A stretch of 64,000 nt of DNA. Source: Odobenus rosmarus divergens (lineage: Eukaryota > Chordata > Mammalia > Carnivora > Odobenidae). Under the pieces are notes generated by a model. The model was not told the DNA's origin. It searched no databases and worked only from the letters and a program-made list of their open reading frames with translations. The stretch is taken from NCBI RefSeq assembly GCF_000321225.1, contig NW_004451418.1, positions 211,226 to 275,225 on the forward strand, written 5' to 3'. Position numbers and translations under genes: made by a program. Below, piece by piece: positions 47,750 to 60,249 of this stretch (its first letter is position 1; the number at the start of each line of letters is the position of its first letter).

Positions 47750-49330
47750 TCCTCCTTCCCTCCTTCCCTGTGCCCGCCCAGCCGGTCCCTCCCAGCGTGC
47801 GGAGCCCCTAGCCTAGGCGTTCGCACAAGTCCGTTTCGCAAATTTCCAAGCCCACCTCGCCTCTGGGACTCCGGTGACCTGGGGCTGATCCTCCCGATTC
47901 TCCTTTGGTGACCAAAATTAAATAAACTTTTTCCGCCTGCACGCCCCCAGCCCCGTTTCTGCCCTTCTGTCCGTCCTACAAACTGAAGATTCTGAAGTCA
48001 ACTACTTTCCGACTTCACATCTTTGCGCAAGGCACGTCAGCCGAGTCTTACCCAAATTAAGACAAGAGATCCTTCATCAGTCCGAAAGTTCCTCAGGTCA
48101 CCGTGGCATTTTGCAAAATTTAAATAGCTGTGGTTAAGATAGGGTGTAATGGTTGCGTTTTAATTTGTGTCCGGAGAAGGAAGGGCTAAGCTTGTTGCCG
48201 CTCTAGAGATGCTCTGAGCATTTTCGAAATTCTAACCAGCCCCAGCATTTTATTAATGAATTGGCAACTGTTTATAAAGCACTCGGTATCTTTTCCTTTT
48301 CAGTAATTTAGGGAGGGATTGCAGGGGGAGAAAGGGGAGATGTTTGGAGGGAATGCTTGCTTTGAATTTTCAGGCGGTCGGTCCTGTCAGGCATCTTCTT
48401 GCAATCTCCAGGCTCTAAAATGCCAAATAATTGCCAACAGGAGCGCTAGGGGAGAATTTGAAACAATAGACCGTCAGCAGTTCAGATGGGAGATCAAAGG
48501 GGGGATCCCAGCAGTTTTCAGACCCCACAAGGATCCTCCTGTGTGTTTTCTAATTAGAGTCACTTCGAAAGGGGAGGAGGGCGGGAGAATCAGCACAATG
48601 ATGAAATATATAAATTAAGATGGCAAACTAGAATCCCGGAGGCAGAGAGAGTTTAAGCCTGGCCCCAGTTGTGCCAGATTATGATGTGGGCGCACAGGGA
48701 CAAATGACTTTCCTATTGCCTGAGGCAGGCTGGTCTAAATTAGAATCCAGGCGCTGCTGTGTCCTGTATTTCCATCACACACAGTCCCCACATGTGAGCC
48801 TCAATTGCCTCTCCTCTCATCTAAAATTAACATTTTTGGATCCTAAGGAGAAATAACTTTTAAAAAATTCTGGAAAGAAATCCTTGCAGTGAGCGTAAAT
48901 TCTTGTAAATTTGTAAAGGGCAAGTTGGAGATCAAAGTCTTTGTAAAATGTTGTAAAAATTGTAAATTGAATTTTGGGGACAGAAGTCTTTATAAAATGT
49001 TGAACAAATGTATGAATGAATCCTATTAAAATCCTTTCACGCTGTGAGATCCAAATTCCAGGTGAGTTTATGTTCTAGTAAGCGCACATAGCCAGTACTG
49101 ATAAACATCCATACTCTGTGACTAAAGTTACCAAACCAGGCTGCTTTTTAGGGGTTAGGGAGAACTGGATTATAATTTTGTGGAAAAGGAATTACAAATT
49201 TAATAGCCGAAACAAATTAGGTTGCAAGCACATTTATGGAATTGTACCAATTGCTGATGAAAGTTTTAAAAAATCCTACCTTCTTTTTCAGAGTTCTCAG
49301 GGCAATTTATTCATATCTTTACAGTTGTTA
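47750..49330. other. Unique upstream intergenic sequence, no gene seen
   Basis: Upstream of the CpG island I see no repeat family and no convincing ORF. Repeat-free sequence right next to a developmental promoter often holds proximal regulatory elements. Words of note are 'TTCTAATTAGAGTCAC' (about 48549) and several TGTAAATTG/TTGTAAA copies at 48905-48970. Confidence 0.4.
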
Positions 49331-49341
49331 TAATAATAATA

Positions 49342-49526
49342 ATAGATTTTATTTATTTATCTTAGAGAGAGTGTGAATGAGGGGAGGAGCAGAGGGAGAG
49401 GGAGAGAGAATCTGAAGCAAACCTGCGCTGAGCAAGAGCCCAACTCCAGGCCTCATCTCACAACCCTGAGATCATGACCAGAGCCAAAATCAGGAGTTGG
49501 CTGCTTAAACGACTGAGGCACCCCAT
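49342..49526 (-). mobile_element. Older, diverged CAN-SINE, reverse
   Basis: The stretch 'AGATTTTATTTATTTATCTTAGAGAGAG', a GA-rich body, 'CCTGAGATCATGACCAGAGC' and 'GACTGAGGCACCCCA' is a diverged carnivore SINE preceded by (TAA)n at 49331-49341. Confidence 0.85.
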
Positions 49527-50384
49527 ACCTTTATTATTGATCTTACTTTGCCCTAGTAGAATGTGTCTGTTTGCATGTCTGCCTTCTCACCACACCTGGA
49601 TCACTACCTGTGGTAGAACATTCCAGAGCACACATCCCCTCCCCACCTCCAGCATACAGTTTTCCTTCTGGGTTCATAGTTAGAGAACATGTTCAGGCAA
49701 CACTGGGTCTAGGTGGACTGTGAAGAACTCTGGTACTTCCAGGTCTGGCCCTAAAACATCATGAGTGATCATCTATACACACTCTACCTTTCTTTTCTAT
49801 ATAAAAAAGGATTCTAAGTGGAAAGAGCCCAAATCTCTGAGTTATTGCTCAAAGGAGAGGTATGGGACCAAGGGTGTCTGCATTTAACTGTGCATAATGA
49901 GAAATAAAACTTTGTTGTTCAAAGCCACTGTGACTTAGGGCTGTTTGCTATAGCAGCTTGTATTAGAAAAGACAGAGACTTATCTCTTCATTATTATGTT
50001 TCTAGACCTGAGCATAGTGCTTTGAATGGAGTAGTTGTTCAACCAGTGTTTGTTTAATGATTATAATAAATGTGGTCTTTATATAGACCTTACTTAATAA
50101 GTTCATTCTCCTTAAAGTATTCCTACTATAGGTGGCTGACCTATAAATATGAACTCTTATGTCTTTTGATTGTACTATTCTCTCATAGATTTCATCTGGC
50201 CTTGGTCTGTTTCTTTTGCAGACAAGCTTATTTGACTGAAATATTTGGAGAAAATAAGAGAAATTAACAAGTCAGAACACCTTGTAAATATTGTTGAAGA
50301 GAATCTTGTAGTCTATTATGACAGAATTTTATTATTGTTACTTTTTTTTCTTACTAAAAACTATTGCAAGACAGTGAAGAGTAG

Positions 50385-50640
50385 TTTTAGTAATCTTAAA
50401 ACTTTTTTATTATGGGAAATTTTAAGTATATACAAAAGTAAAGAGAATAATAGAATGAATCTTCACATACCCATAACCCCGCTTCAAGAAAACTCATGGC
50501 CAATCTTATTTCATCTTATATTCTCATGTGCTTTCTCCCTCTCAGATTATTTTGAAGCAAATCCATGACATCATATCATTTCACTTGTACATTATTTCTT
50601 TCAGTTTGTATCTCAGAAAGGGCTCAATTAAAAAAATTAA
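50385..50640. mobile_element. Ancient LINE-type repeat (probable L1M)
   Basis: The stretch 'ttttattatgggaaattttaagtatatacaaaagtaaagagaataatagaatgaatcttcacatacccataaccccgcttcaagaaaactcatggccaatcttatttc' and 'attattttgaagcaaatccatgacatcatatcatttc' form a well-known mammalian repeat, probably part of an L1M/L1ME element. Confidence 0.6.
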
Positions 50641-50744
50641 ACATATGCTTACTGTATGTGAGGTATAAAACAGATTTGAGAAGTCAAAACCAGAGACTTT
50701 CTGCGTGTAAGAATGATTAGCATTTAGGGATTGCAGTGGAGGCT

Positions 50745-51115
50745 GTTATGTGTTTACCAAAAATTTTTTCTTCTTGTTGGACATACCAGTAGACTACATT
50801 TCCCAATATCCTCTGGATTTAGATTCAGTCACATGACTGAATTCTGGCCAATAGAATGTGGAAGTGATGTGTGCCACTTCCATGTCTAGCCCATAAAAGT
50901 CTCCTATGCATGATCCTTTCTCTTTTTCCTTGCCCACTGGATGAATGTGTCTGCCCAGGGTGACCTTAGAATAATGATCAGCCTGGATCCCTGGAGCAGA
51001 GCCCTTACCCCACCCCTAACTGTGCCCTAACTGGCTGGGCTTTTGTGTGACTGAAAAATAAACTTGAAAAAATGTGTTAAACCGCTAAAATTTGGGGGTT
51101 TGTTACAGGAGTTTT
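50745..51115 (+). mobile_element. Ancient LTR-type repeat
   Basis: The stretch 'gtagactacatttcccaatatcctctggatttagattcagtcacatgactgaattctggccaatagaatgtggaagtgatgtgtgccacttcc' begins the body; it ends 'gtgttaaaccgctaaaatttgggggtttgttacagg'. Same family as pieces at 3.5 kb and 59.7 kb. The class is by recollection. Confidence 0.6.
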
Positions 51116-51136
51116 CACTACCTTCACTAATAAAGG

Positions 51137-51346
51137 GGGAGGGGTGGCAAATCTTTCTTTTTGAGGGCCAGATAGCCGATTTGTCTGTGGGCTCTATGGT
51201 TTCTGTCGCAACTACTCAAACCCCCTGTTCTAGTAGGAGAGCAGCCAAAGAAAATCCATGGAACAAATGGGTGTGGCTGTGTTTTCATGAAACTTTGTGT
51301 ACAAAACAGACAGCTGGACCACATGACTTAGTTTGCCAATCCCTGT
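51137..51346. mobile_element. hAT-Charlie-type nonautonomous DNA transposon
   Basis: Ends 'aggggtggcaaatctttctttttgagggccagatag' and '..acatgacttagtttgccaatccctg' are inverted repeats. The middle contains 'gtttctgtcgcaactactcaa' and 'atgggtgtggctgtgttttcatgaaactttgtgtac', as in the common MER1-group element. It lies directly after the LTR. Confidence 0.75.
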
Positions 51347-51399
51347 TCTGAGAGATTGGCACACCTTACCACCTCCTCTCAGGTGCCGTAAATGAAGAA

Positions 51400-51570
51400 A
51401 TCATAGCAAAGTGGGGGCAGATGGATTCCACTAACCAGCCGTGTCACCTCTTGGGCAAGTAACGGTACTTCTCTGAGTCTCCGTTTCCCTCATCTGTAAA
51501 TCGGAGCTAAGAATGGCTGCTCCAGGGCTGTTGTGAAGTTCAACTATCACTTCCACAGCAGGGCAAGCTG
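51400..51570 (+). repeat. MIR
   Basis: The stretch 'ccagccgtgtcacctcttgggcaagtaacggtacttctctgagtctccgtttccctcatctgtaaatcgg' is MIR. From 51600 to 52660 no gene is visible. Confidence 0.8.
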
Positions 51571-52669
51571 AGTAGTCCCAGGTCTTTCTCTCTCCTAGAT
51601 GAAGAACACCATATTGTGTCCATGAGGACAGAGAGCTTCTCTGTGTCACTCCCAAATTTACATAGTAGATGCTCCTTAAATATTTGTTCAATGGATGCAA
51701 CTTTTAGAAAACTGCTGAAAATTGTAGCTGAAAGGATCTGAGATGAACTCTAAGCCCTCAGGGAAACACAAACAAACAAAAAGCCCAAAGTGTTGTTCCA
51801 TTAGAGTCCTTTGAAGTATGAAGGGGTCACAGTGCTCAAAAGTGAGAAAATCACCACCCCCAGAGGCTGAGAGGCACTCCCAGGAGCTCCACCCCCTGAA
51901 GCAACAACTAGGCTTATGGGACACCTGGACCTCTGGCGACGTTCTGCTTCCTGATGCTCCAACACACACACACAAAACGTGTGAAGAGGGGATGCTTGTG
52001 GCACTCACCACTTCATCCTAAGAGCCCCTAAATGTACAAAGAACCTGAGACCACTGAGTGCATGACCTTTGGAGGAGGCCCAGAAACTGCATTCCTGAGT
52101 GAGGGCTGTCCTTCCCAGGCATGAGCTAGAGCAGTGGGGAGATTGGATTGGCTTTTTGAAAAGGTTTATGATGGTTCTTCCTTATGTGGCAGGGTCCTTT
52201 ACTACATTTCTAGTGTGATATTAAAGTATGAAGTCCTGCCTGTCCACTGACATCTGTGAAATAGGGAGCTGGTGTAGCTCTCATCTGTATTTTAAAAAGA
52301 CCCCTTTATTGCCTTTGCTTTGCTATAATTATTTCTGTGCAAATTCTGGGAAGCAAAATAACATTTTAGGGACATGTTATAGCTGGAAGAGAAAAGGGCT
52401 TCATATATAAGGTTATATATATATGATATAAGTGTTTTTTTTTTTTAATTTCTGACAATCTCTAGGCAGAAAGTAAGCGAGCTGTTCACTCAGAGTTGAA
52501 TCTCAGAGGCTGGATATTGGAAGGGGAGCTTAGAATTCAGTATCCAGCTTCCTTTTCTAGACAAGGAAATTGAGGTCCAGAGAATTAAGTAGACGTTTTC
52601 AATATTGCAAAGGGAGTTGGTGGCAGTATTAGGTTTCCCAGCTTTAAGACCAATGTTCTGTTTTTCAAA

Positions 52670-54060
52670 GGAAAATTTTAAAAATGAAAGTATGATATAC
52701 ACATAGAAGAGAGTACATATCTTATGTGTATAGCTCAGTGGAATTTTTACTACCCAGATCAAGAAACAGTCTGTTACCAGAGCCCCAGAGGCCAGTTACC
52801 CAAATGTTACTAATATTCTGACTTGTATCACAGTACATTTGAATTGCCTTTAAAGCATTAATACAAATTGAATTTTACAGTATGTTTTCTTTGGGATCTG
52901 GCTTCTTGTGCTATCTTCTATCCCTCTCTTCAACTTTTTATTTTGAAAAATTTCAAATGTCTAGAAAAGTTACATGTATAATTGAATGAACACCCAGACA
53001 TCCATGTGGTAGATTGCACAAATGATCACAGTTTTTCCTCTTACTGTACCCAGGCCCTTCACAATGTGACTTTGTGGCTTCTCCCATCACAGTGTGGAGG
53101 CATCTCCCCTTGACTGTGCTGGCCTTGTGATTGGCTTTGACTAACAAAAGGCAACACCCAGGGGTTGTGCCCAGTTTGCTAGTTGTGCCTCAAGAAGCCT
53201 CATGTGCTTCCTTTCTCTTTGTGTCTGTCTTGGAGCTTTGCCACTGCCATGTGAAAAGGCCAGGATTAGCCTGCTGCCGGAGAAGAGACAGGGTCCTAGT
53301 CACCCCAACCAACACCCAGCCTCTCCCCAGAAGCAGAGCCACCTCACCGACCTGTCATTGATCACACACACACATAAGGGGACCCAACAGAGATGACAGG
53401 AAGCACGCAGTTGAGCCCAGCCTAAATAGAATAATGAACTAAATAAATAGTTGCTGTTATATGGGGCATTTGTTACACAGAAAAAGCTGTTCGATATAAC
53501 CCTTTGCCCCAAATATGTTTGTATATATCTCCTAAGAATGAAGAGATTCTGCTACATCATCACAGTATAATTTTGTTCAGGACATTAACCACTGATACAA
53601 TCATCTTATCTAATTTATAATCCTTATTCAACATTTTCTTACTGTCCCTAAAATATCATTTGTAGTTATTTTATTTTTCTATCCAGGATTCAGATGAGAA
53701 TTGCTTACTGCATTTCATTGCCATTGTCATGTCTCTTTACATCTGTCTTCAATAGTCCCCACCTCCCCTTTCTTTTGGTCTTTCGTGTCATTAACACGTT
53801 TAAAGAGCCTAGGCCAATTGACTTGGCCAAATGACCTTCAGTTTATACTTGTCTGATTGGGGTTCTCCAAGATTAATTTCAGATTATGCCCTTTAGGCAG
53901 GAAAACTACCTGGATGATGTTATGTTCTTAGTGTATTACATCATAGGGGACACGAAGCCCATTTGCCCAGTTGTTTTGGAATCTCTTTCAAGATGCAAAA
54001 TCTTGAATCATTTTTGTGAGGTTAAGTGAGAATTCTTGACTGAGGATATGTTGGTGGGTT
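52670..54060. mobile_element. Ancient LINE-type repeat (probable L1M), split by an LTR
   Basis: The stretches 'tatagctcagtggaatttttac..gatcaagaaacag' and 'tttcaaatgtctagaaaagttac' lie left of the LTR. To the right are 'ttctatccaggattcagatgagaattgcttactgcatttcattg', 'cattaacacgtttaaagagcctagg', and 'agtgtattacatcataggggac'. Together they follow one ancient LINE consensus. The LTR at 53036-53480 is nested in it. Confidence 0.55.
53036..53480 (+). mobile_element. MaLR-type LTR nested in L1M
   Basis: The stretch 'ccttgtgattggctttgactaacaaaaggcaac', 'gtgcctcaagaagcctcatg' and the end 'aataaatagttgctgttatatggggcatttgttacacag' are LTR hallmarks. Confidence 0.6.
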
Positions 54061-56260
54061 ATATTTTTTAATGTGGAAAGAGAGAAAACACAAGTTTATC
54101 TGATTTCTCAGGAATCTATACCATTTTGTTCTAAGTTGTTTGTCAACCTTGTCCAGTCCCCACAGGGCAGTGGACTGTGACCATATTAGAGGGTGACTTT
54201 CCTATATGAATCAGTTATTTTTTTTTTTTGTTTGGTCTAATCAGAAGTCATTATCAATTCATTCTTAATCTTCTCACCTCAAACTTTTTTTGGGGGGGGT
54301 AGCAAACCAGACCTTGTGTAAAACAAAAGAGAAGTACATTTGTTATTAATTATAATTGACTTCAGTGATTTAAAAATAATAAATACATCAACTTTGTGTC
54401 CCATTTTTTTTTTTTCAAATGTGAAGAATCTAAATATACCTAGAGAGGTTAAAAAGAGCTCAGTCAAATGAAGAAAAAAACCAACAGGCTAGAAATGCCC
54501 TCTCTTTTTTTTAACAACTGAAGAGTTTTGAAAATCTTTTCAACAGCTTCTGGTGGAGTTATATCTGAAAGAAAGCTAAAACTGGTAAATTTGCATTTCG
54601 AAAGGAATAAGACAGCAGTTCCTCAGCAAAGAAAGAGTAAACTGACACCTTCGAGGTGCCACATCAGAGATATCTCCACACAAAACAGCTTTAAGATGTG
54701 CTTCTCACATCTTTACTAATAAACACAAGATCTCATCACCAATGCTTATGGCAAGGATTTCACAATGATTGGGGGTGTAGTGCCTCATTTGTGAGCCAGA
54801 TGTGTCTAAACTGAAATCTGAAGATTCTCATTTGGTAAACTCTAAACAGGGTGATGAAAGTTAGATGAGAAATAGCCCCTTGGAAGAATAAGCATGAAAG
54901 AGCTTGTTTACACATTTTTGGAGCTCAAATTTGGGATGGTTGTTATTTTACAAAGGTCGGGATTTTCCTTTATTTACCTGGTGTCTAACTTAATTCTGAA
55001 ATTGTAGTTGTTTTATCCATAGGTGATGAACAGAAAGTAGTGTTTTGGAATAAAGATTTTATTTGTTGGGGATATGAAAACCAAATAATACTTTAAAGGG
55101 ATGTTTTGGTTACTCACAAAGCCTGAAGGATAAACTGTTCCCACACTTTTGTGTGTCTGTGTGTATGTGAGTAAACAATATGCAATGGTGGTATCAGGCA
55201 CAACAATATTGAAAAATCTCCTACACGTGTATTAGTCAGGGCAAGTAACATCAGCAGCTATAACAAATACTCCCCCCAAAGCTCAGTGACTTAACACAAT
55301 AAAAATGATTGCTTGCTTGTACCAAAATACTGTGGTATTAAAGAGCAGCCTTCCTTTGAGGAAAAATATTTACTATAAGTTGAATGATAAATAGGAAATA
55401 TTAGATTATCTTTCAAAATATAGGAAACTTATATGTCCTTATAAAAGAGTTCATTTCTGCAACATAATGCACAGTTACAACATGCTAAATTACAATATTA
55501 ATTTTCTAAGCACTTTGTAATGACTTATTTATTAAGATTCATCTGGTGCTTCTATTATATCAGTGAAGCACTAAGATATTGCCTTTCTCCTTGTTCCTTT
55601 CTCTCTTTGTGTTAGAATGGTTACTTTTCCTGATTATTGTACAACTGGATAAGATTAATGAGAAACTGGATTCATGGGATAGTCCAGGCAGAACCACGTA
55701 AGAAGTTGTTGGCTTGGCCTGACCATTTGATCCTGACTCATTAGCAGGTGTGATAGGGGTAAGATTTATATATCATTTAGGTTAAGTAAATATAACAAAT
55801 TTTTTAAAAGCATTGCAAAAATGTAATATAAGATTTTACTAATGAGTAGATTTGTTACTTTTAATTTTTTATTAAGCATTTTTGTAATTAAGAGTAATAC
55901 ATTTTCATTGTTGAAAATGTGGAAAATTATAAAAAAGGAAAAACGATTATATATATTTCTATCACCTAAAGATGATCACCATTTACCTTCTGATATAGTT
56001 CTTTCCTGTTTATACAACTACATACACACACCAAATATATACATACATATGTACATGCAAATATACATAGCCTATATACCTGTTTAGATGTTTTTATATA
56101 GTTTGGGGACATAAGTGAAACCATGTTTCATATGGCCATTAAAATTCATATAAAAGAAAACTTTTTATCACTGCGGCATATTATCTTGTATGAAAATACC
56201 AGAATGTATTTAGCTATTCTTGGATACTTTGTTGCAAAAATATCACTTAAAATATCACTG
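54061..56260. other. AT-rich intergenic sequence, no gene seen
   Basis: Mostly unrecognised AT-rich sequence with several poly-T runs (54212-54224, 54402-54414) and an ancient-repeat snippet at about 55230-55320 ('tattagtcagggcaagtaacatcagcagctataacaaatac'). No splice-bounded reading frame is convincing. Confidence 0.5.
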
Positions 56261-56269
56261 AGATACACA

Positions 56270-56755
56270 CAGCAAAATCACAGAAAAACGTGTGTGAGAA
56301 TATTTATAGCAGCTTTATTCCTAATAATCCACAGCTGGAAACAATCCAAATGTCTATCAGTTTTAGAATGGATAAACAATATTCAATATGGCCATACACT
56401 GGAATATTAATCATCAATGGAAAAGAACTGATGGCTGGCAGCTGCGTGTAACAATACAGATGATTTTCATAGACATAATGTTTAATGGAAAAATAGATAC
56501 CAAAGAACACATTCTCTATGATTCTATTTATATGAAATTCAAGAATAGGTACAACTAATCCAAGGGGCTGGGAGATCAGAATAGTGCCTTGGGCAAGGTG
56601 CAGACAGAGATGGGGCATGAAGAGAACTCCAGGGTACTAGAGTTGGTCTATATTTTTGTCTGATAATTACATATTACATTAATATGTAAAAATTAATTGA
56701 GCAGTACGCTTCAGATTTGTGCACTTTATAAGTTACCTCAATAAGCAAAAATAAG
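56270..56755 (+). mobile_element. L1M 3' region
   Basis: The stretch 'atagcagctttattcctaataatccacagctggaaacaatccaaatgtctatcag', '..ccatacactggaatattaatcatcaatgg' and 'tctatgattctatttatatgaaattcaagaatagg' are L1M. Confidence 0.85.
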
Positions 56756-57079
56756 AATAAAAATATACTGTGATACATCTTTGAAGACAGGTTTTGACTA
56801 AATTTCTTATAAATTCCTCAGTATAATCTTATATGTTCTAAAAATGCTATTTTGAAGCAAATAGCATATTATTTTGTAAAAACCTAGGATCTCCTTTTCT
56901 GTTACAGTACTCTTATAAGCTAGATAGAGGACAGCATTTTTGAGATAATGCCAGTAGTGGTTAGATTTGCCAAAGGATAATAATAAATCAGTTGGCAGAA
57001 TCAGGACTAGAACCCTTCTTTGGACGTCAAATAAATTTCAATTTGATCCAGCATTGAATATAAGAAATCTGAACTCAGG

Positions 57080-57197
57080 AGCACCTGGCTGGCTCAGTCG
57101 GAAGAGCATGCAACTCTTGATCTCAGGATCATGAGTTCAAGCTCCACACTGGGTGTAGAGATTACTAAAAAATAAATAAATAAGCTTAAAAAAAAAG
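57080..57197 (+). mobile_element. Short, older CAN-SINE
   Basis: The stretch 'gagcacctggctggctcagtcggaagagcatgcaactcttgatctcaggatcatgagttcaagc' is the tRNA-derived head without the long CT-rich body. It ends (AAATA)nGCTTA(n). Confidence 0.88.
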
Positions 57198-57583
57198 GAA
57201 TCTAAATTAAAAATTCAGTATAATTAAAGATGTTGCTCCATGAACTGCATTTTACAAAAAGGATTCACAATAGGATTCTAAGTCTTGTAAAATTTCCTAG
57301 TATAATCCAGTTATGATATAACTAATAATTATTTTATGTTTTCAAGGATGTTGCTAACTTATAGAGTAAGATAATATGCATCCTAGAGTATAACAATTTT
57401 ATATACGAATACTCTGCATATTAGTCAGGTTTCTGCTATGATAGTGCTGCTTAACAAAAACACCAACCTTTCAGTGGATTGCTGTAACAAATATTTTAAT
57501 TTACACTTGCAAATCTGCAGGTCAGCTGTGGTTTCACTGATCTTGGCTGGTCCAGAATGGAGTATGGGTTTTGAGTTAGTTCT

Positions 57584-57589
57584 TTTTTC

Positions 57590-57622
<33 letters not shown>

Positions 57623-57887
57623 CTTTTCTTTACTTTTCTTTTCTTTTCTTTTTTTCTTTTCTTTCCTTCCTTCCTTCCTTCCCTCTTTCTTTCTTTCATT
57701 TTTTTCTTTCTTGAAAGAGGTTTATTTATTTGACAGAGTGCGAGAGAAAGCACAAAGGAGGAGGGGGAGAGGGACAAGCAGACTTCCTGCGAGCAGGGAT
57801 CCCAACGTGGGGCTCTATCCCAGGACCCTGGGATCATGACCTGAGCTGAAAGCAGAGGCTTAACCAACTGAGCCACCCAAGCGTCCC
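57584..57887 (-). mobile_element. CAN-SINE, reverse, with expanded pyrimidine tail
   Basis: The SINE body (57715-57887, ending 'GAGCCACCCAAGCGTCCC') is joined to a tail of about 130 bp made of TTTTC and TTCC units. Flanks TTGAGTTAGTTCT (57571-57583) and TTGAGTCAGTTTC (57888-57900) match at 11 of 13 positions, so the whole tract is part of the inserted unit. The host sequence appears to be an ancient repeat on both sides. Confidence 0.9.
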
Positions 57888-58109
57888 TTGAGTCAGTTTC
57901 AAGTCTGCTCCCCATGCCTGCATTCTAGGACTCAAGCAAAGGAACAACAGAGAATCCTGGCCCAGCCACATAAGCACATTTAAACCCTTAGCTTTATGTC
58001 ACATCTACTTACATTCCATTAGCCAAAGCACCATGACCAAGCCCAAGATCAGACACTGGAGCGGGAAAAGACTGGGGTGAGTACCCTCCATCTATATCAG
58101 TAAATACTG

Positions 58110-58520
58110 CTGCATTACCAGCAACTCCCAAACTCAGTGTCTTAAAAGAACAATTTATTATTTCTCATCAGTCTATGAATTGGTTGAGGTTGTTTTGCTA
58201 ATCTGGGCTGGTCTCATGCATCGGTGGGCTGTGGACTGGTCCCTCTGCGGTCACCTTAGCAGGGGCAACACAGCTCTCTTCCATGTGGTATCTTATACTC
58301 CAGCAGGCCTGCTTTCATTTGTTCTTATAATGGTGACAGGGTCCAAGAGATAATGGAAGATTCCAAGGCTCTTGAACTAGCCCTTGGAACTTGTATGGCG
58401 TCACTTCTGCTGCATTCTATTATCTACAGCAAGTCACAAGATGGTCCAGATTCAAAGCGTGAACAAGTAGACTCCAATGCCTGATGGGAAGAGCTGCAAA
58501 GGCACATTGTGGAGTGTTCC
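58110..58520. repeat. Ancient mammalian interspersed repeat
   Basis: The stretch 'agcaactcccaaactcagtgtcttaaaagaacaatttattatttctcatcagtctatgaattgg..gtcacttctgctgcattctattatctacagcaagtcac' is a common mammalian repeat. Related sequence flanks the SINE at 57.4-58.0 kb. I cannot name the family with certainty. Confidence 0.55.
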
Positions 58521-58934
58521 TTTCTCTAACAGAGATGCTACATAAGGAAAAAAAAAAAAACCCACACTGGCTTGCTTATCTTGAGATCCTACTGGGTGCT
58601 GTCCAAAACCATGAAGATATCACCAGATGATGGGATTTTTTCCCACGAAGGCCTTGGTCAGGCTCACACTGAGACCTTGAGGAAGCTGTTTACTAGCACC
58701 TTATGAGAGGAGAGGAAGGGGACACATTATACTTGGTCTAATTTAACTCTCCATATGTTCAGTGTTCATCATTCAATTAACTGTAGTAAGAAACTCCATG
58801 ATCAGAGGAACTGATACTAGACTAAATTTGGGTAATGAATAAAATTGTGCAAATAGGGTGTGAATTTTATTCTCATCCCCTCCTTCTTTTCTCCCCAGGA
58901 TCTCTCACTCCTCCTGTGGATGTCTTTGCAGGGA

Positions 58935-59340
58935 CCTGTGGTAGATTGTACTATTTTCCCCAGTTCTTCAGTGGAGTGTATTTTCTTACCCCATTGATAT
59001 AAGGCTTAGGCATGTGACTTGCTTTTGGTTTATGGCTTATGGGTAAAAGCAATGGTGTGTCAGTTCTGAAGCTAGGGCTTACGAGACACCATTTCTTCTC
59101 ATGTTTTGTCCTTCTGTCCTGGGGCAGCTACGGTTCTAAGGAAGATGAGAGATGTATGGAGCAGACCTGGAGCCAGTCTGCAACCTGCGGCCAAGGCCAA
59201 CTGGGCCCAAATTAGGTCATCCAACCCCACCTCCTCTGCAGACAGGTGAATAAATGATTATCATTTTAAGCTACTGAGTTTTAGGGGGGGATTGTGATTT
59301 TAGGGTGATTTGAAGCATTATTGTGGAATTAGTTAACTGA
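58935..59340 (+). mobile_element. MaLR-type LTR
   Basis: The stretch 'ggcatgtgacttgcttttggtttatggcttatggg', the 'caggtgaataaatgattatcattttaagctactgagttttaggggggg' end and length near 400 bp fit an MLT1-like LTR. Confidence 0.65.
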
Positions 59341-59669
59341 GTCCTAAAATTCCCAGGGAAATGAGCTGAACCATCTCTGACTCAGGTTCACCTTTATCCA
59401 CACAAAACTTGAACAAATTCTCTATAAAACTGTATAGGTCGAAGACATTCATATTCTACATTTGTAATTTGCCACATCTACATAACTCCTCCACTATTAC
59501 TAACCCAATCTTTCTTTGACTTAATTTCAAATCAGTCATTTAGATCAACATTTCCACCTACCATATCCAAGCAATAATATCTATGAAATCAAAAGTTTGG
59601 TGTGTTGTTATATTTTTCCCATCTATCTCTGTATCTCTATCTCTATATATGTATTTACATATATACTGT

Positions 59670-60140
59670 GGTAGTGGTCATTCTATGTGCGCATCACCGA
59701 GCTTCACTTGCTATTTTCCTGGGCACATAGAATGATAACTTTCCAAGCTAGGTAGGACCATGTGACCACCTTCTGGCCAAGACTGCCTAGATCAAGAATG
59801 CTCAGAATCAGTGGTAATGATTTACTCATTTCTAGACCTGGTTCCTGAAATCTTCTGTACTATCTATCCCCCTCTCTCTTTCCTTGTCTACTGGCTAGAT
59901 GCAAAGAACATAGTTTAGCACTCCAGATTCCTTGAAAATGGCAGAGTCAGTTGAGGGAAGGAACCTTGATTTTTAAATTATCTTATAGATCAGAGGCCTA
60001 TCCCCACCTCTCTTCACCTTCCCTGCCACTCCACCAGCCCACACTGGACTATTCATGAGTGAAAAATCAGTGCTTACTGTGTTAAGCTACTGAGAATTCA
60101 GGATATATTGGTTTTAGCAGTTAGAGTTACCTGTCTAATA
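59670..60140 (+). mobile_element. Ancient LTR-type repeat
   Basis: The stretch 'taggaccatgtgaccaccttctggccaagac' begins the body and 'gtgcttactgtgttaagctactgagaattcaggatatattggttttagcagttagagttacc' ends it. It resembles the 50.75-kb element. Confidence 0.55.
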
Positions 60141-60249
60141 AAAAATGCATCACCCTTAAAATTAGAATATATCCATCAATTTATTACCTAAGCTTACCTC
60201 TGTACCACCTGTAATTCATACGCCATACTTTGGAAACACTGCTACGATC

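Larger units (their letters stand above)
45880..47750. promoter_or_regulatory. ISM1: CpG island, ISM1 promoter region
   Basis: An abrupt rise in G+C and CpG density from about 45.88 kb to about 47.75 kb, against an AT-rich, CpG-poor background on both sides. It covers the exon 1 donor, exon 1, the GC-rich leader and about 1.6 kb upstream on the minus strand. Frequent GGGCGG/CCGCCC-like boxes suit Sp1/KLF binding. CpG-island promoters of developmental genes are often bidirectional, so an antisense noncoding transcript is possible but no exon for one can be shown here. Confidence 0.9.

Noticed and set aside
46800..47900. Antisense lncRNA starting from the CpG island toward higher coordinates
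   Set aside because: Biologically plausible, but no exon, splice pair or polyadenylation pattern can be supported from sequence alone.
57496..57915. 139-codon minus-strand Lys/Arg-rich reading
   Set aside because: It is a SINE body translated together with its pyrimidine tail.
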